Shown: one piece after another, positions 23,813 to 32,724 of the stretch
How the letters are laid out: every line of letters starts with the position of its first letter
How positions within the stretch are numbered: position 1 is the stretch's first letter
Assembly (NCBI GenBank): GCA_021786825.1
Contig: JAJYMS010000111.1
Span: 1 to 51,779 of the forward strand
From: Bacillota bacterium
Lineage (GTDB): Bacteria; Bacillota; Sulfobacillia; JAMDAP01; JAJYMS01
Length of the DNA stretch: 51,779 nucleotides
Reading direction: 5' to 3'
Program-made: the position numbers and the translations under genes
Notes under the pieces: generated by a model
What the model saw: the letters and a program-made list of their open reading frames with translations, nothing else
The model's database searches: none
Told to the model about the DNA's origin: nothing

Positions 23813-25453
23813 TTGACGGTGCGAGTCCGGGACCTCCTGGAGATGCCTGCCTTCGAGGGCGCGACTGTCTATGGTGACGAGGCCGGGCTGGACAACCCGG
23901 TTCGCTGGGTCCACATCAGCGAGGTTCTGGACATCGCCCGGCTGCTCCGCGGCGGGGAACTGGTCCTGACCACGGGGATGGCCTGGAACGCTCCGCCCGG
24001 CGACCTGCGCCGTTTTGTAGGCGAGCTCGCCGAACGGGGCGTGGCCGGGCTGGTGGTGGAACTGGGGCGAACCGTCTTCGAGATCCCGGAGGCGATCGAC
24101 CAAGCAGCCAGGGAAGTCGGCCTGCCGGTGATCACTCCGGCCCGCGAGGTGCCCTTCGTCGAGGTAACCGAGGAGATCCACTCCCGCATCATCAGCCAAC
24201 ACTATACCCTCCTGAAGCGGGCCGAGCAGGCCACCCAGTCCTTCACCCGGGTCCTCCTCGGCCAGGGCGGGGTAGAGGAAATCCTGCGCAGTTGCAGCCA
24301 GCTCATCGGTGCCCCGGTACTCCTCCTGCCCAGCGATCCGGTCGAGCCACCGCTGGCCTTCCCGTCCGGCCTGGCGACCGACCAGGCCCGGTTGCAGGCG
24401 GTCCGCGGGCTGCCCCTGGAGGGGGTCGGAGCCCAGGGGGCGCAGCATTTCACCGTTTCCCTCGAGGACCGGGAGGAGGGCCTTCTGGTGGAAGCGATCT
24501 ACGCCGCGACCGAGCGCTGGGGGCACCTGGTGGTCTGGCTGGACGGCCGCCGGGCGGACGAGTACCTGCCCCTGGTGGTGGACCGGGCGGCGGTTACCAT
24601 CGCCCTGGAGCTGATGCGCCTGCGGAGCATCCGGGAGAACCGGGTACGGCTGAAGCGCGAACTGGTGGACGACCTGTACGGCGGCGAATTCCGGGACGAA
24701 GAGGAGATTTACCGGCGGGCCGCGGCGGTGGACGTACCGCTGTCGCACCGCTGGATGGCGGCGGGGGTGTTCATCCTGGCGGGGGGCCACCGCGCCCTGC
24801 CGGTGAACCATTCGGCGTGGCAGATGGCCGAGACCAACGTCCGCGTGGCGTTGAAGGGTGCCGGCCTCAGCGCGGTCACGTCGCTGCGGGAGAGCCGGAT
24901 CCTCTTCGTCGCCGCTCACCAGGACCTGGAGACCCTGCGCGGGCGGTTGAACGCCGCCCTGGAGGGGATCGTCCGGCAACTGGGAACGCACGCCCCGGCG
25001 GTGGAGGCGACCTCCGGGGTGGGGCAGTACACCCGGCACCCCCGGGAACTCGCCCGTTCCTTCCGGGAGGCGGACTTCACCGCCCGCCTGCGGGCGCAGC
25101 CGGGCGGTGGGGGGAGGTCGTCCCATTTCAGTGAGCTGGGGGTCTTCCGACTGTTCTTCGACCTGGATCCCGAGACTCTGGGGCAGTTGGTGGAACAGGA
25201 GCTGGGTCCCATCCTGCGCCACGACCGGCAGCAGGGTTCGCAACTCGCCCCGACCCTGCGTCTGACCCTCGACTGCGACTTCAACATGGCCGAGGCCGCC
25301 AAGCGGCTGGGGACCAACCGCCAGACCCTCTACAACCGCCTGGAAAGGATCCGCACCATCCTGGGCCACGACCCGTCCGAGGCGGAACGCCAGCTCGTCC
25401 TGGGGGTAGCCTTCCGGATCCTGGACTGGCTGGCTGTCGTTCGTCAGGACTAA
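23813..25453 (+). CDS. PucR-family transcriptional regulator
   Basis: The TTG at 23813 is 17 bases after ald. The 546-residue protein has the PucR N-terminal domain (about 1-125, VRDLLEMPAFEGATV...), a central ligand-type region with a GGDEF-like fold (about 285-430) and the C-terminal helix-turn-helix HTH_30 (LTLDCDFNMAEAAKRLGTNR then TLYNRLERI, about 482-515). Bacillus AdeR, a PucR protein, activates ald in response to alanine, and the same adjacency here suggests that role. The convergent two-component genes begin 19 bases after its stop. Confidence 0.88.
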   Translation: MTVRVRDLLEMPAFEGATVYGDEAGLDNPVRWVHISEVLDIARLLRGGELVLTTGMAWNAPPGDLRRFVGELAERGVAGLVVELGRTVFEIPEAIDQAAREVGLPVITPAREVPFVEVTEEIHSRIISQHYTLLKRAEQATQSFTRVLLGQGGVEEILRSCSQLIGAPVLLLPSDPVEPPLAFPSGLATDQARLQAVRGLPLEGVGAQGAQHFTVSLEDREEGLLVEAIYAATERWGHLVVWLDGRRADEYLPLVVDRAAVTIALELMRLRSIRENRVRLKRELVDDLYGGEFRDEEEIYRRAAAVDVPLSHRWMAAGVFILAGGHRALPVNHSAWQMAETNVRVALKGAGLSAVTSLRESRILFVAAHQDLETLRGRLNAALEGIVRQLGTHAPAVEATSGVGQYTRHPRELARSFREADFTARLRAQPGGGGRSSHFSELGVFRLFFDLDPETLGQLVEQELGPILRHDRQQGSQLAPTLRLTLDCDFNMAEAAKRLGTNRQTLYNRLERIRTILGHDPSEAERQLVLGVAFRILDWLAVVRQD

Positions 25454-25472
25454 AGGTCGCGCGGGCACGCCT

Positions 25473-26327
25473 TCAGGACTGCCGGCCGGTCCGCTCGCGG
25501 CGGCCGTTGAGGCCGAGGCGCTGCTTCACTTCGGCCGCCAGCGTCCGCGAGACGGGGATTTCCGTCCGCTCTTCGTCGTCCACCGCCAGGCGCAGGTGCC
25601 CCTTGAAGTAGGGGATTACCTCGCGCACCTTGCGCAGGTTGACCAAAAAGCGCCGGTGCGTGCGGACAAAGTCGAAGGGGACCAGTTGCTCCTCGAGCTC
25701 CCGCAGGGTCTGCCGGGCCAGGAGCCGCTCGCGGGGGAGCTTGACGTAGACCTCCTCGTTCAAGGCGTAGATGAAGACGATGTTCCGCACGTCGATCACG
25801 GCGATCTTGTCGGCCCGCTCCACGGCGATCCGGTCAGCGGGAGCGCGATACCGGGGCGGTTCCCTCGAGACGCCGGCGTCGCGGAAGGGCGCCGGCGCTC
25901 GGTCCGGGCGGGGAGCACGCCGGGCCGTCGCTGGTCCGGCCGGCGCGGCTGAGGGGGCGGAGGGCGCCGGGCCAATCCGGCCCAGGGCCTCGGCAAGCCG
26001 GTCCTCGTCGAAGGGTTTCAACAGGTAATCGACGGCGCCGACACGGAAGGCGTCCAGGGCAAACTCCTGGTAGGCGGTGGTGAAGATCACCCGTGGCCGA
26101 GGGGAGAGTTTCTGCAGTTCCCGCGCCAGTTCGATGCCCGAAAGGCCGGGCATCTGGATGTCCAGGAAGAGGAGGTCGTACTTCAGGGCCAGGCACAGTT
26201 GCCTGGCTTCTTCGGCGTGGGTCGCCTCCCCGACCACTTCCACCTCGGGGAAGGACGCCAGCAGCCGGCGCAGTTCCTTGCGGGCCGGGTACTCGTCGTC
26301 CACGATCAGCGCGCGCAGCTTCCTCAT
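25473..26327 (-). CDS. LytTR-family response regulator
   Basis: The ATG at 26327 follows GAGGAGA. The 284-residue product has a receiver domain (1-120) with acidic DDE at 10-12, phospho-acceptor Asp56 in LLFLDIQMPG and Lys near KPF, then a Pro/Ala-rich linker (about 121-175), then a LytTR DNA-binding domain (about 178-280: IAVERADKIAVIDV and FVRTHRRFLVNL). Its partner kinase gene ends 12 bases upstream on the same strand. It probably controls the divergent DUF485-symporter operon. Confidence 0.93.
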   Translation of the reverse strand: MRKLRALIVDDEYPARKELRRLLASFPEVEVVGEATHAEEARQLCLALKYDLLFLDIQMPGLSGIELARELQKLSPRPRVIFTTAYQEFALDAFRVGAVDYLLKPFDEDRLAEALGRIGPAPSAPSAAPAGPATARRAPRPDRAPAPFRDAGVSREPPRYRAPADRIAVERADKIAVIDVRNIVFIYALNEEVYVKLPRERLLARQTLRELEEQLVPFDFVRTHRRFLVNLRKVREVIPYFKGHLRLAVDDEERTEIPVSRTLAAEVKQRLGLNGRRERTGRQS

Positions 26328-26339
26328 GCCCGTCTCTCC

Positions 26340-27602
26340 TCACCGCATGGGGATCCGGAGATGGACCCGCGTGCCCCGGCCGGGCGCGCTGGTAATGTGC
26401 AGGCTGTATTTGCCGCCGTAAAGCCGTTTCAGGCGCTCGTTGACGTTGGAAAGCCCCATCCCGTGGTCGCGCTTCTGCCGGGCGGAGGGGCGCAGCAACT
26501 CCGGGATGCGCTCGGGATCCATGCCGACGCCGTCATCCTTGATGACGACGTTCACCTTCATGGTCAGAAAGTCTAGGTAGGAGACCAGGGAAACCGTGCC
26601 GCCCTCCGACTTGAGGGCTACCCCGTGACGCACGGCGTTTTCCACCAAGGGCTGGACGGAAAGGGCCGGAATGCTCACCTTCAGCACCTGGGGGTCGATG
26701 TCGTAGACGACCTGCAGGCGCTCGTGAAAGCGAGCCTGCTCCAGGAACAGGTAGTTACGGATGTTGCGGTACTCTTCGTAAAAGGTCACGAACTGGCCGG
26801 TGGGGCGCATGGAACCGCGGAACAACTCGGCCAGTTTGATCAGCATCCGTCGGGTCATCTCGGCGTCGTCGCGGCTGTAGGAGACGATGGTGTTGATGGT
26901 GTTGAAGAGGAAGTGAGGCTTAATTTGGGCTCGCAGGGCGTTGAGCTCGGCCTCCGTGGTGAGCTGACGCTGCCGGTCGAGTTGCCCCAGCTCCACCTGC
27001 ATGCCCAGCAGTTCAGCCACCATTTCGGCCGACCGGACCAGGGTCCGGCTGAACTGCCCGCCCGGCCAGCCCACCAGGGCGAGGCCTCCGAGCAACTCGG
27101 CGTGGCAACGCAGGGGGACGATCAACAAGGGCAGTTCCTGCCTGCCCAGGCTGGGGAGGCTCAGTGAGGTGACGGTCTGCCGCCCCTGGGCGAGGGCCTG
27201 GCTGACCCGGTTTTCGACCTCGGCCCCCAGGGCGGTGTTCTGGGAGTCCCGCCCGATGAAGGCCAGCAGCTCCGTCCCACTGGTGATGGCTACCGCCCGG
27301 ACGTCGGTCATCATCCGGAGGATGATGGTGGCGGTCTTGCGAGCGGTCTCCCGGTTGAGGCCCTGGCGCAGATGGGGCAGGGTTTCGTGCACGATTTCCA
27401 GGGCGTGGTCCTGGCTGCGCCGGCTGGGCACCGGGACGCTATTGAAGGAGAAGTATCCCACCAGCAGGCTGACGGCGAAGTTCACCCCCGCCAGCAACCC
27501 GCCCAGCAACCACCGCTCCTGGTCGGGAACCGAGAAGAGGGGCAGCAGGCTGAACTCTAGGATGGTAGCCAGCACCACCGCGGCCCCGGCGATGGCGATC
27601 AC
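26340..27602 (-). CDS. LytS/BtsS-like sensor histidine kinase
   Basis: I chose GTG 27602, preceded by GGCAGGG with 7-base spacing; longer readings would run into the divergent gene. The 420-residue kinase has two N-terminal transmembrane helices (about 2-20 and 31-50), a GAF-like central region (about 85-200), the LytS-type phospho-acceptor motif LRAQIKPHFLFNTIN with His230, and an ATPase domain with NAVRHGV and DDGVGM. This short form lacks the 5TM-5TMR_LYT sensor. It is cotranscribed with the response regulator and faces away from the symporter operon. Confidence 0.9.
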   Translation of the reverse strand: MIAIAGAAVVLATILEFSLLPLFSVPDQERWLLGGLLAGVNFAVSLLVGYFSFNSVPVPSRRSQDHALEIVHETLPHLRQGLNRETARKTATIILRMMTDVRAVAITSGTELLAFIGRDSQNTALGAEVENRVSQALAQGRQTVTSLSLPSLGRQELPLLIVPLRCHAELLGGLALVGWPGGQFSRTLVRSAEMVAELLGMQVELGQLDRQRQLTTEAELNALRAQIKPHFLFNTINTIVSYSRDDAEMTRRMLIKLAELFRGSMRPTGQFVTFYEEYRNIRNYLFLEQARFHERLQVVYDIDPQVLKVSIPALSVQPLVENAVRHGVALKSEGGTVSLVSYLDFLTMKVNVVIKDDGVGMDPERIPELLRPSARQKRDHGMGLSNVNERLKRLYGGKYSLHITSAPGRGTRVHLRIPMR

Positions 27603-27659
27603 AGACAGCCCTGCCTTTTTCGATAATTGCGAGCAGTATTTCGACGTAGCCCGGCCAAG

Positions 27660-27675
27660 TCCTGCTATGGCAGGA
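27660..27675. promoter_or_regulatory. inverted repeat in the kinase/symporter divergent region
   Basis: TCCTGC-TATG-GCAGGA is a perfect 6-bp dyad in the 130-base gap between the kinase and DUF485 starts. It is a candidate operator; LytTR proteins usually bind direct repeats, so it may belong to another regulator. Confidence 0.25.
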
Positions 27676-27732
27676 GTTTGCCGGCCGGAATGCGTAAAAG
27701 AATAGGGTATTTGAAAACAAGGGGGGAGCGGG

Positions 27733-28038
27733 TTGGAGGAACGCGAGGAGTGGGACGCGGCGAACGAGGAGTTCGACACCATTGAGGAGGTCGACGCCGT
27801 TTTCCGGGCGCAGCGCCGTCTGAGCCTGACGTACGGGCTGGTGTTCTTCCTGGTTACCCTTACCATTCCGGTGCTTTCGGTGACCTCTCCCTGGTGGGTG
27901 AACCAACCGATCTGGGGAGGCTTTACCCTCAACTACCTGCTGGTGGCGGTGCTGTACCAGGCGTTTTACCTGCTCATCGCCGTAGCCTATACCCTGCAGG
28001 CCAACCGGTTGGAAGAAGAACTGCTGGGGCGCGAGTAA
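27733..28038 (+). CDS. DUF485 membrane protein
   Basis: The TTG at 27733 follows AGGGGGGAG. The 101-residue product has a charged N-terminus (about 1-30), two transmembrane helices (about 40-60 and 72-95) and the DUF485 pattern LSLTYGLVFFLVTLTIPVLS. DUF485 proteins are small partners of ActP-type acetate symporters, as YjcH is for ActP in Escherichia coli. It precedes the symporter gene by 4 bases. Confidence 0.88.
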   Translation: MEEREEWDAANEEFDTIEEVDAVFRAQRRLSLTYGLVFFLVTLTIPVLSVTSPWWVNQPIWGGFTLNYLLVAVLYQAFYLLIAVAYTLQANRLEEELLGRE

Positions 28039-28042
28039 CCCG

Positions 28043-29845
28043 ATGTGGGCTGTTTTCTTCACCACCGGCCTGGTGCTGGCGATCGTCATCATTTCGGTGC
28101 GCAACCGCGGTTCCGCCAGCACGGCCGAATTCTACCTGGCCGGACGCCGGGTGGGTCTGCTGGCCAACGCCTCGGCCATCTGCGGGGACTACTTCAGCGC
28201 GGCCTCTTTCCTCGGCGTGGCGGGGGCGGTCTACGCCTCCGGCCTGGACGGGTTATGGTTCGGGGCCGGCTTCGGGGCCGGCTTCGTCCCGGTATTGCTC
28301 TTTTTCGCTTCGCCCATCCGCCGTTTCGGGGAATACACCCTCCCGGATTTTCTGGCGGCCCGTTTTCAGAGCTCTACCGCCCGGGTGGCGGGAGTGCTCG
28401 CCGTCCAGGCCGTTGCCCTTTCCTACTTGGCCCCCCAGATGCTGGGAGCCGGCACCACCTGGGAGGTGCTGGTGGGGCACGGTCTGGCGGGCTTGGACGG
28501 GTACAGCACGGGAGTCGTGGTGACCGCCGTGCTGATGGCCGTTTACGTGGGGCTGGGGGGAATGCGCGGGACCACCTGGAACCAGATGGTCCAGTTTTGG
28601 GTGCTGCTCTCGGCCATCGGGCTGGTGGTGTTGCTGGGGCTGGGCTACGGGTTCAGCTACGCGCGGGCCTTGGCGGACGTGTCCCGGCCGCCCCTCACCG
28701 TGCCGACCGCCTTCACCGTCCACGACTTGCTGGCGGTCGACCCCCGGAGCGGGGAACGCCCGGCCGACGCGGCCAGGCGGGTGATGTCCGAAACCTATTG
28801 GAAGGATAAGATCGCCCCCCGCCTGCAGGACCCGGAGGCGCGGGTGGTGGTGCTCATGCCCCAGCGCTCCCAGCTCACCGGGGAAGTCATGCGCTTCAAC
28901 CAGGCGGGCCACCGTTACGGCTGGCTGGACCAGTTCTCGGTGGTGCTCACCCTGGTGTTGGGGACCAGCGGCCTTCCGCACATCATGAACCGCTTCTACA
29001 CCAACCCTACCGGGCGGGTCGCCCGCCTGACGACGGTTTACGTGCTGGGTTTCGCTTCCCTCTTTTACATGCTGGCCTCAATGGTCGGGGTGATCGGAAG
29101 AGAGCTCGTTCCCGGCCTGGTCGCCGCGGGCGGGCGGGGGGCGGTGGATCAGGCGGTGAGCGGAGTGCTGGTGAACTCGGACGCCATCGTCCCCTTCCTG
29201 GGCCAGACGCTGGGCGGTTCCGCCGGCCTCGGGTACGTAGCCGCCGGCGCCTTCGCGGCGATGGTGTCAACCATCGGCGGGCTACTGATGGCCTCTGCCG
29301 CCTCCTGGGGGCACGACCTCTACGAGCAGTTCCTGGAACCGGACGCCCCGGAATGGAAGCGCATCGCCGTCGGCCGGCTGGCGGTGCTGTTCATGTCCGC
29401 GCTCGCCCTGGCGGTCGGCCTGGCGGTGCGCGCCATGGGCCTGACCAGGGCCTACCCGGCGCTGATCGCCCAGATGGTGACCTGGGCCTTTGCCATCTCG
29501 GGGAGTTCCTTCGTGCCGGTGTTGGTGACCGCCATCTGGTGGAAGCGGACCACCCTGCGCGGCGCCCTGGCGGGGCTGCTGGTGGGCGGCCTCGGGTCGG
29601 TGGGTTTCATCATCCTGAATATCCTGCGGGTGACCAACAGCGACCCGGTTTACCAGGCCACCATCTGGTACCAGGCCGGCATGCTTACTTACCCCACGGT
29701 CATCACCGCGCCTCTCGCCTTAGGGGTCGTCGTCGCGGTTTCCTCACTGGACCGGAAGCTGCCTGGAAACATCAACGAAATTTGGGTCCGCATCCACGGT
29801 ACCGCCCGCGAGCGGGCCGAGAGGCGGGCAGGGAGTGAGAGCTGA
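28043..29845 (+). CDS. sodium:solute symporter, ActP/MctP-like monocarboxylate type
   Basis: The ATG at 28043 is 4 bases after the DUF485 stop. The 600-residue SSS-family protein has about 13 helices, with STAEFYLAGRRVG at helix 1, ICGDYFSAASFLGVAG, and GLPHIMNRFYTNP. A soluble loop of about 75 residues (roughly 225-300) lies in the middle, as in long-form cation/acetate symporters. Substrates in the family are acetate, pyruvate and propionate. The divergent LytTR system may control it. Confidence 0.9.
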   Translation: MWAVFFTTGLVLAIVIISVRNRGSASTAEFYLAGRRVGLLANASAICGDYFSAASFLGVAGAVYASGLDGLWFGAGFGAGFVPVLLFFASPIRRFGEYTLPDFLAARFQSSTARVAGVLAVQAVALSYLAPQMLGAGTTWEVLVGHGLAGLDGYSTGVVVTAVLMAVYVGLGGMRGTTWNQMVQFWVLLSAIGLVVLLGLGYGFSYARALADVSRPPLTVPTAFTVHDLLAVDPRSGERPADAARRVMSETYWKDKIAPRLQDPEARVVVLMPQRSQLTGEVMRFNQAGHRYGWLDQFSVVLTLVLGTSGLPHIMNRFYTNPTGRVARLTTVYVLGFASLFYMLASMVGVIGRELVPGLVAAGGRGAVDQAVSGVLVNSDAIVPFLGQTLGGSAGLGYVAAGAFAAMVSTIGGLLMASAASWGHDLYEQFLEPDAPEWKRIAVGRLAVLFMSALALAVGLAVRAMGLTRAYPALIAQMVTWAFAISGSSFVPVLVTAIWWKRTTLRGALAGLLVGGLGSVGFIILNILRVTNSDPVYQATIWYQAGMLTYPTVITAPLALGVVVAVSSLDRKLPGNINEIWVRIHGTARERAERRAGSES

Positions 29846-29846
29846 C

Positions 29847-30659
29847 TTGAAAGATCCCTCGACTCAACCGCTGCTCTATGAGCAGGACGGCTACCGCGCC
29901 ACTATCACCATCAACCGCCCGGACCAGCACAACGCCATGTCGGAAGCCATGTGGGTCGAGCTGGGCGACCTGGCCGAACGGATCGCCGCGGACCCCGGGG
30001 TCCGCGTGGTAGTGATCCGGGGGGCAGGGGGCAGGGCTTTTGCCTCCGGGGCGGACATCGCGGAACTGGAGCGAATCAAGACCGTGGAAGCGGCGGCCGG
30101 CTTCCGGGACCATCTGGGCAGGGCCCTGGCGGGGCTGGAGGACCTCCCCGTGCCGGTGATCGCCATGATCGAGGGCTACGCCCTGGGCGGCGGGTGCGAA
30201 CTGGCGATGGCCTGCGACCTGCGGATCGCTTCCGAGGAAGCGGTCCTGGGGATCCCCTCCGGCCGGCTGGGGGTGGTGCTCTCCATGGGCGAGGTGAGCC
30301 GCCTGATCCAACTGGTGGGGCCGGCCCGGGCCATGGAGTTGCTGCTCACCGGGCGGCGGGTCGGGGCCCGGGAGGCGGCGGAGATCGGGTTGGTCAACCA
30401 GGCGGTGGGATCCGCCGAACTCCCGGCCTTTGTCGACGACCTGGCCCGGGAGATCGTGCAAAGCGCCCCGCTGTCAGTGCGGAGCGCCAAGCGAACGGTG
30501 GCCACGCTGCTAAAATTGGCCCGGGGAACGACCGAAGAGCTGCTCAAGGCCGCGCAGGAGTGCGACGATTTGTCGGTCACGGCCTTCTTGACCGCGGACT
30601 TCCGCGAGGGGGCCCGGGCCTTCCGGGAGAAGCGCCCCCCGCGGTGGCAGGGGCGCTAG
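29847..30659 (+). CDS. enoyl-CoA hydratase/isomerase (crotonase) family protein
   Basis: TTG 29847 is used; a GTG at 29835 would abut its ribosome binding site and overlap the symporter end. The 270-residue protein has the crotonase core: ASGADIAEL (oxyanion hole), EGYALGGGCELAMACD with the first catalytic Glu, then IPSGRLGVVLSMGEVSRLIQ. In hydratases the second catalytic Glu lies in PEI.LG; here that position is Ser/Gly, so it may be an isomerase or an atypical crotonase rather than a classical hydratase. It overlaps the TusA-like gene end by 4 bases on the opposite strand. Confidence 0.85.
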   Translation: MKDPSTQPLLYEQDGYRATITINRPDQHNAMSEAMWVELGDLAERIAADPGVRVVVIRGAGGRAFASGADIAELERIKTVEAAAGFRDHLGRALAGLEDLPVPVIAMIEGYALGGGCELAMACDLRIASEEAVLGIPSGRLGVVLSMGEVSRLIQLVGPARAMELLLTGRRVGAREAAEIGLVNQAVGSAELPAFVDDLAREIVQSAPLSVRSAKRTVATLLKLARGTTEELLKAAQECDDLSVTAFLTADFREGARAFREKRPPRWQGR

Positions 30660-30898
30660 GCCTTGCGGATGACGATGATCCAGTCAGTCCCGTCGACCTG
30701 TTTCACCGTCAGCACCTGATGGCCCTCCAGCCTGGTGCTGCGTGGCACGCTGACGGTGGCGGGGAGATAGTCTACGATCACCTTGAGCACCTGACCGCTT
30801 TCCATCTCCTCCAGGGCCAGCTTGGTGCGTACGAAGGTATACGGACAGATGTCGCCTCGGATGTCAAGGACGCGGTCGGCTTCCGGTTCAGGCTGCAA
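30656..30898 (-). CDS. TusA-family sulfur carrier-like protein
   Basis: TTG 30898 is 5 bases after GAGGTGG; GTG 30907 lies within that site. The 80-residue product has DIRGDICPYTFVRTKLALEE, matching TusA except that the usual CPxP is CPYT. The Cys that carries persulfide is kept. Proteins of this small CPYT subgroup occur in thermophilic Bacillota and archaea. No sulfur-relay partner is adjacent; it is divergent from an ABC exporter operon. Function in sulfur transfer is inferred from family membership. Confidence 0.78.
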   Translation of the reverse strand: MQPEPEADRVLDIRGDICPYTFVRTKLALEEMESGQVLKVIVDYLPATVSVPRSTRLEGHQVLTVKQVDGTDWIIVIRKA

Positions 30899-31007
30899 GG
30901 GGACCACCTCGAAGTCAATTGCGGCCGGGCTTTGGCTACTATGTTACCCGCTGGGGGAAAAGCTGTCTACGGCGGAGCCACGTTCCGTCCACCGAGCAGG
31001 AGGTGCG

Positions 31008-31919
31008 ATGCCGATGCAGGCGATTGCTATCAAAGGGCTGACGATGCTTTACCCGAATGGGAGGGGCATCCGCGAGATCAGCCTCGACGTGCAGGAAGGG
31101 GAGATCTTCGGCTTTCTGGGTCCCAACGGCGCCGGAAAGAGCACCACCATCCGGACCCTGATGGGGTTCCTGCGGCCGTCCGCCGGCGAGGCCAGGGTGC
31201 TGGGCCATGACGTCGTGCGGGAAAGCGTCGCGGTGCGGCGCGAGGTGGGCTACCTGCCGAGCGAGGTCACCCTCTACGACGGCCTCACGGGCGAGCAGAA
31301 CCTGGCTTTTGCCCTGAAGGTCCGGGGCGGCGTCGGGCCGGAGAAAGCCCGGGAGTTGGCCCGGCTCCTGGAGGTGGACCTCGGCCACCGCGTCAAGACC
31401 CTCTCGCGGGGTCAAAGGCAGAAGGTGGCCATTACCGTGGCGCTGGCCCACGACCCCCGGGTCCTCATCCTCGATGAGCCCACTACCGGCCTGGATCCCC
31501 TCGCCCAGGAGGTCTTCCACGCCCTCGTCCGGGCCGAGGTGGCCAGGGGCAAGACCCTCTTCATGTCCTCGCACATCCTCTCGGAGGTGGAGGAACTCTG
31601 TGAGCGGGTGGCCATCGTCCGCGACGGGCGGATCGTCACCACCGACACGGTCGCGAGCCTCAAACGGCAGCGGGTGAAGCGGGTCCGCGTCGAGTTCCGC
31701 GCGGCCGTACCCGCCCTCGGCGACCTCCGCGGGGTCACCGACCTGAAGCTGGACGGGCGCCGGGCGCGCTTCACCCTGGTGGGGGCCCTGGACCCCCTGC
31801 TGGGGCGGCTGGCCACCAACCCGGTGGTCGACCTTACGGTCCAGGACCCCTCCCTGGAGGAGGTCTTCCGCGCCTTTTACACCGGCGCGCAGGCCGGCGG
31901 GGAGGGGGCCGGAAAATGA
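31008..31919 (+). CDS. ABC-2 type transporter ATP-binding protein
   Basis: The ATG at 31008 follows CAGGAGG; ATG 31014 is an alternative. The 303-residue ATPase has Walker A GPNGAGKST at 38-46, signature LSRGQRQK at 132-139 and Walker B VLILDEP at 152-158, plus the DrrA-like C-terminal region (LKRQRVKRVRVEFRA). It powers the two permeases that follow. The stop overlaps the first permease ATG. Substrate is unknown; such systems export drugs, sodium or lipids. Confidence 0.92.
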   Translation: MPMQAIAIKGLTMLYPNGRGIREISLDVQEGEIFGFLGPNGAGKSTTIRTLMGFLRPSAGEARVLGHDVVRESVAVRREVGYLPSEVTLYDGLTGEQNLAFALKVRGGVGPEKARELARLLEVDLGHRVKTLSRGQRQKVAITVALAHDPRVLILDEPTTGLDPLAQEVFHALVRAEVARGKTLFMSSHILSEVEELCERVAIVRDGRIVTTDTVASLKRQRVKRVRVEFRAAVPALGDLRGVTDLKLDGRRARFTLVGALDPLLGRLATNPVVDLTVQDPSLEEVFRAFYTGAQAGGEGAGK

Positions 31920-32713
31920 CCGTTTTTGCCCATTTTCTCCGACTGCAGCGGTTGTCCCTGACCATCTGGACCCTGGCCGTGGTGGTCCTCCTCGCCGCGG
32001 TGGTCGGCCAAACGCCGGCGGTGACGCAGGATAACGCCTGGCAGGAACTGCTCCGGAACCTGCCACCGGCCGTGCAGCGAATCACCGGAGGCACCCTCCA
32101 CGCTTTTGCCCGTCCCGTCGACGCCTACCTCGTCGCCAAGCTCTTCAACTTCCTGCCCCTGGTGCTGGGCATCTTCGCCGCCCTGTCGGCCGCCGCGGTG
32201 GTGGCCCGGGAGCGGGACCGGGGCACCATCGAGTTCCTGCTTTCGCTGCCCCTGGACCGGCGGCGCCTAATGCGCCAGCGCCTCCTGGTGGTGGCCTTCG
32301 GCCTCGGCCTGCTTTACCTGGCAACCTGGGCCGCCCTGGTCGTGGGGCTGAAGGCGGTGGGCGTGGCCGGTTCGTACGGCCGCTACGCCGTCACCCTGCT
32401 CGGGGGATGGGCGGTCAACCTCGCCCAGGCGGGGCTCGTCACCCTCATCAGCCTCCGGGTGAAGGAGTACGTCCGGGCGGTCCGCTATGGCCTGGCCCTG
32501 GTCGTGGTGGCTTACCTGATCGACACCGCCCTGCTGGCGGCGAACGTCTGGACCTGGCTGCGTCCCTTCCTGCTTTACGGGCTGGTGAACGCCGGCGAGG
32601 TGGTCCGCACCGGCCAGGTGCCCTGGGCCGCCCTGGGAGTTGGTCTGGCGGTCGCGGGACTGAGCGCCTGGTGGGCGGGGGGAGAGTTCGAGCACCAGCA
32701 ACTACATTCCTAG
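31916..32713 (+). CDS. ABC-2 type transporter permease (first)
   Basis: The ATG at 31916 overlaps the ATPase TGA. The 265-residue integral membrane protein has six hydrophobic segments, with a long external loop after the first and the ARERDRGTIEFLLSLPL motif typical of ABC-2 permeases. It pairs with the second permease to form a heterodimeric exporter. Eleven bases separate it from the next ATG. Confidence 0.85.
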   Translation: MTVFAHFLRLQRLSLTIWTLAVVVLLAAVVGQTPAVTQDNAWQELLRNLPPAVQRITGGTLHAFARPVDAYLVAKLFNFLPLVLGIFAALSAAAVVARERDRGTIEFLLSLPLDRRRLMRQRLLVVAFGLGLLYLATWAALVVGLKAVGVAGSYGRYAVTLLGGWAVNLAQAGLVTLISLRVKEYVRAVRYGLALVVVAYLIDTALLAANVWTWLRPFLLYGLVNAGEVVRTGQVPWAALGVGLAVAGLSAWWAGGEFEHQQLHS

Positions 32714-32724
32714 GGGGTCGGAAA

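Noticed and set aside
26340-27932. Longer N-terminus of the LytS-like kinase to 27932
   Set aside because: It would run antisense through the DUF485 gene and is Ser/Arg low-complexity; GTG 27602 has a ribosome binding site and begins at the first membrane helix.
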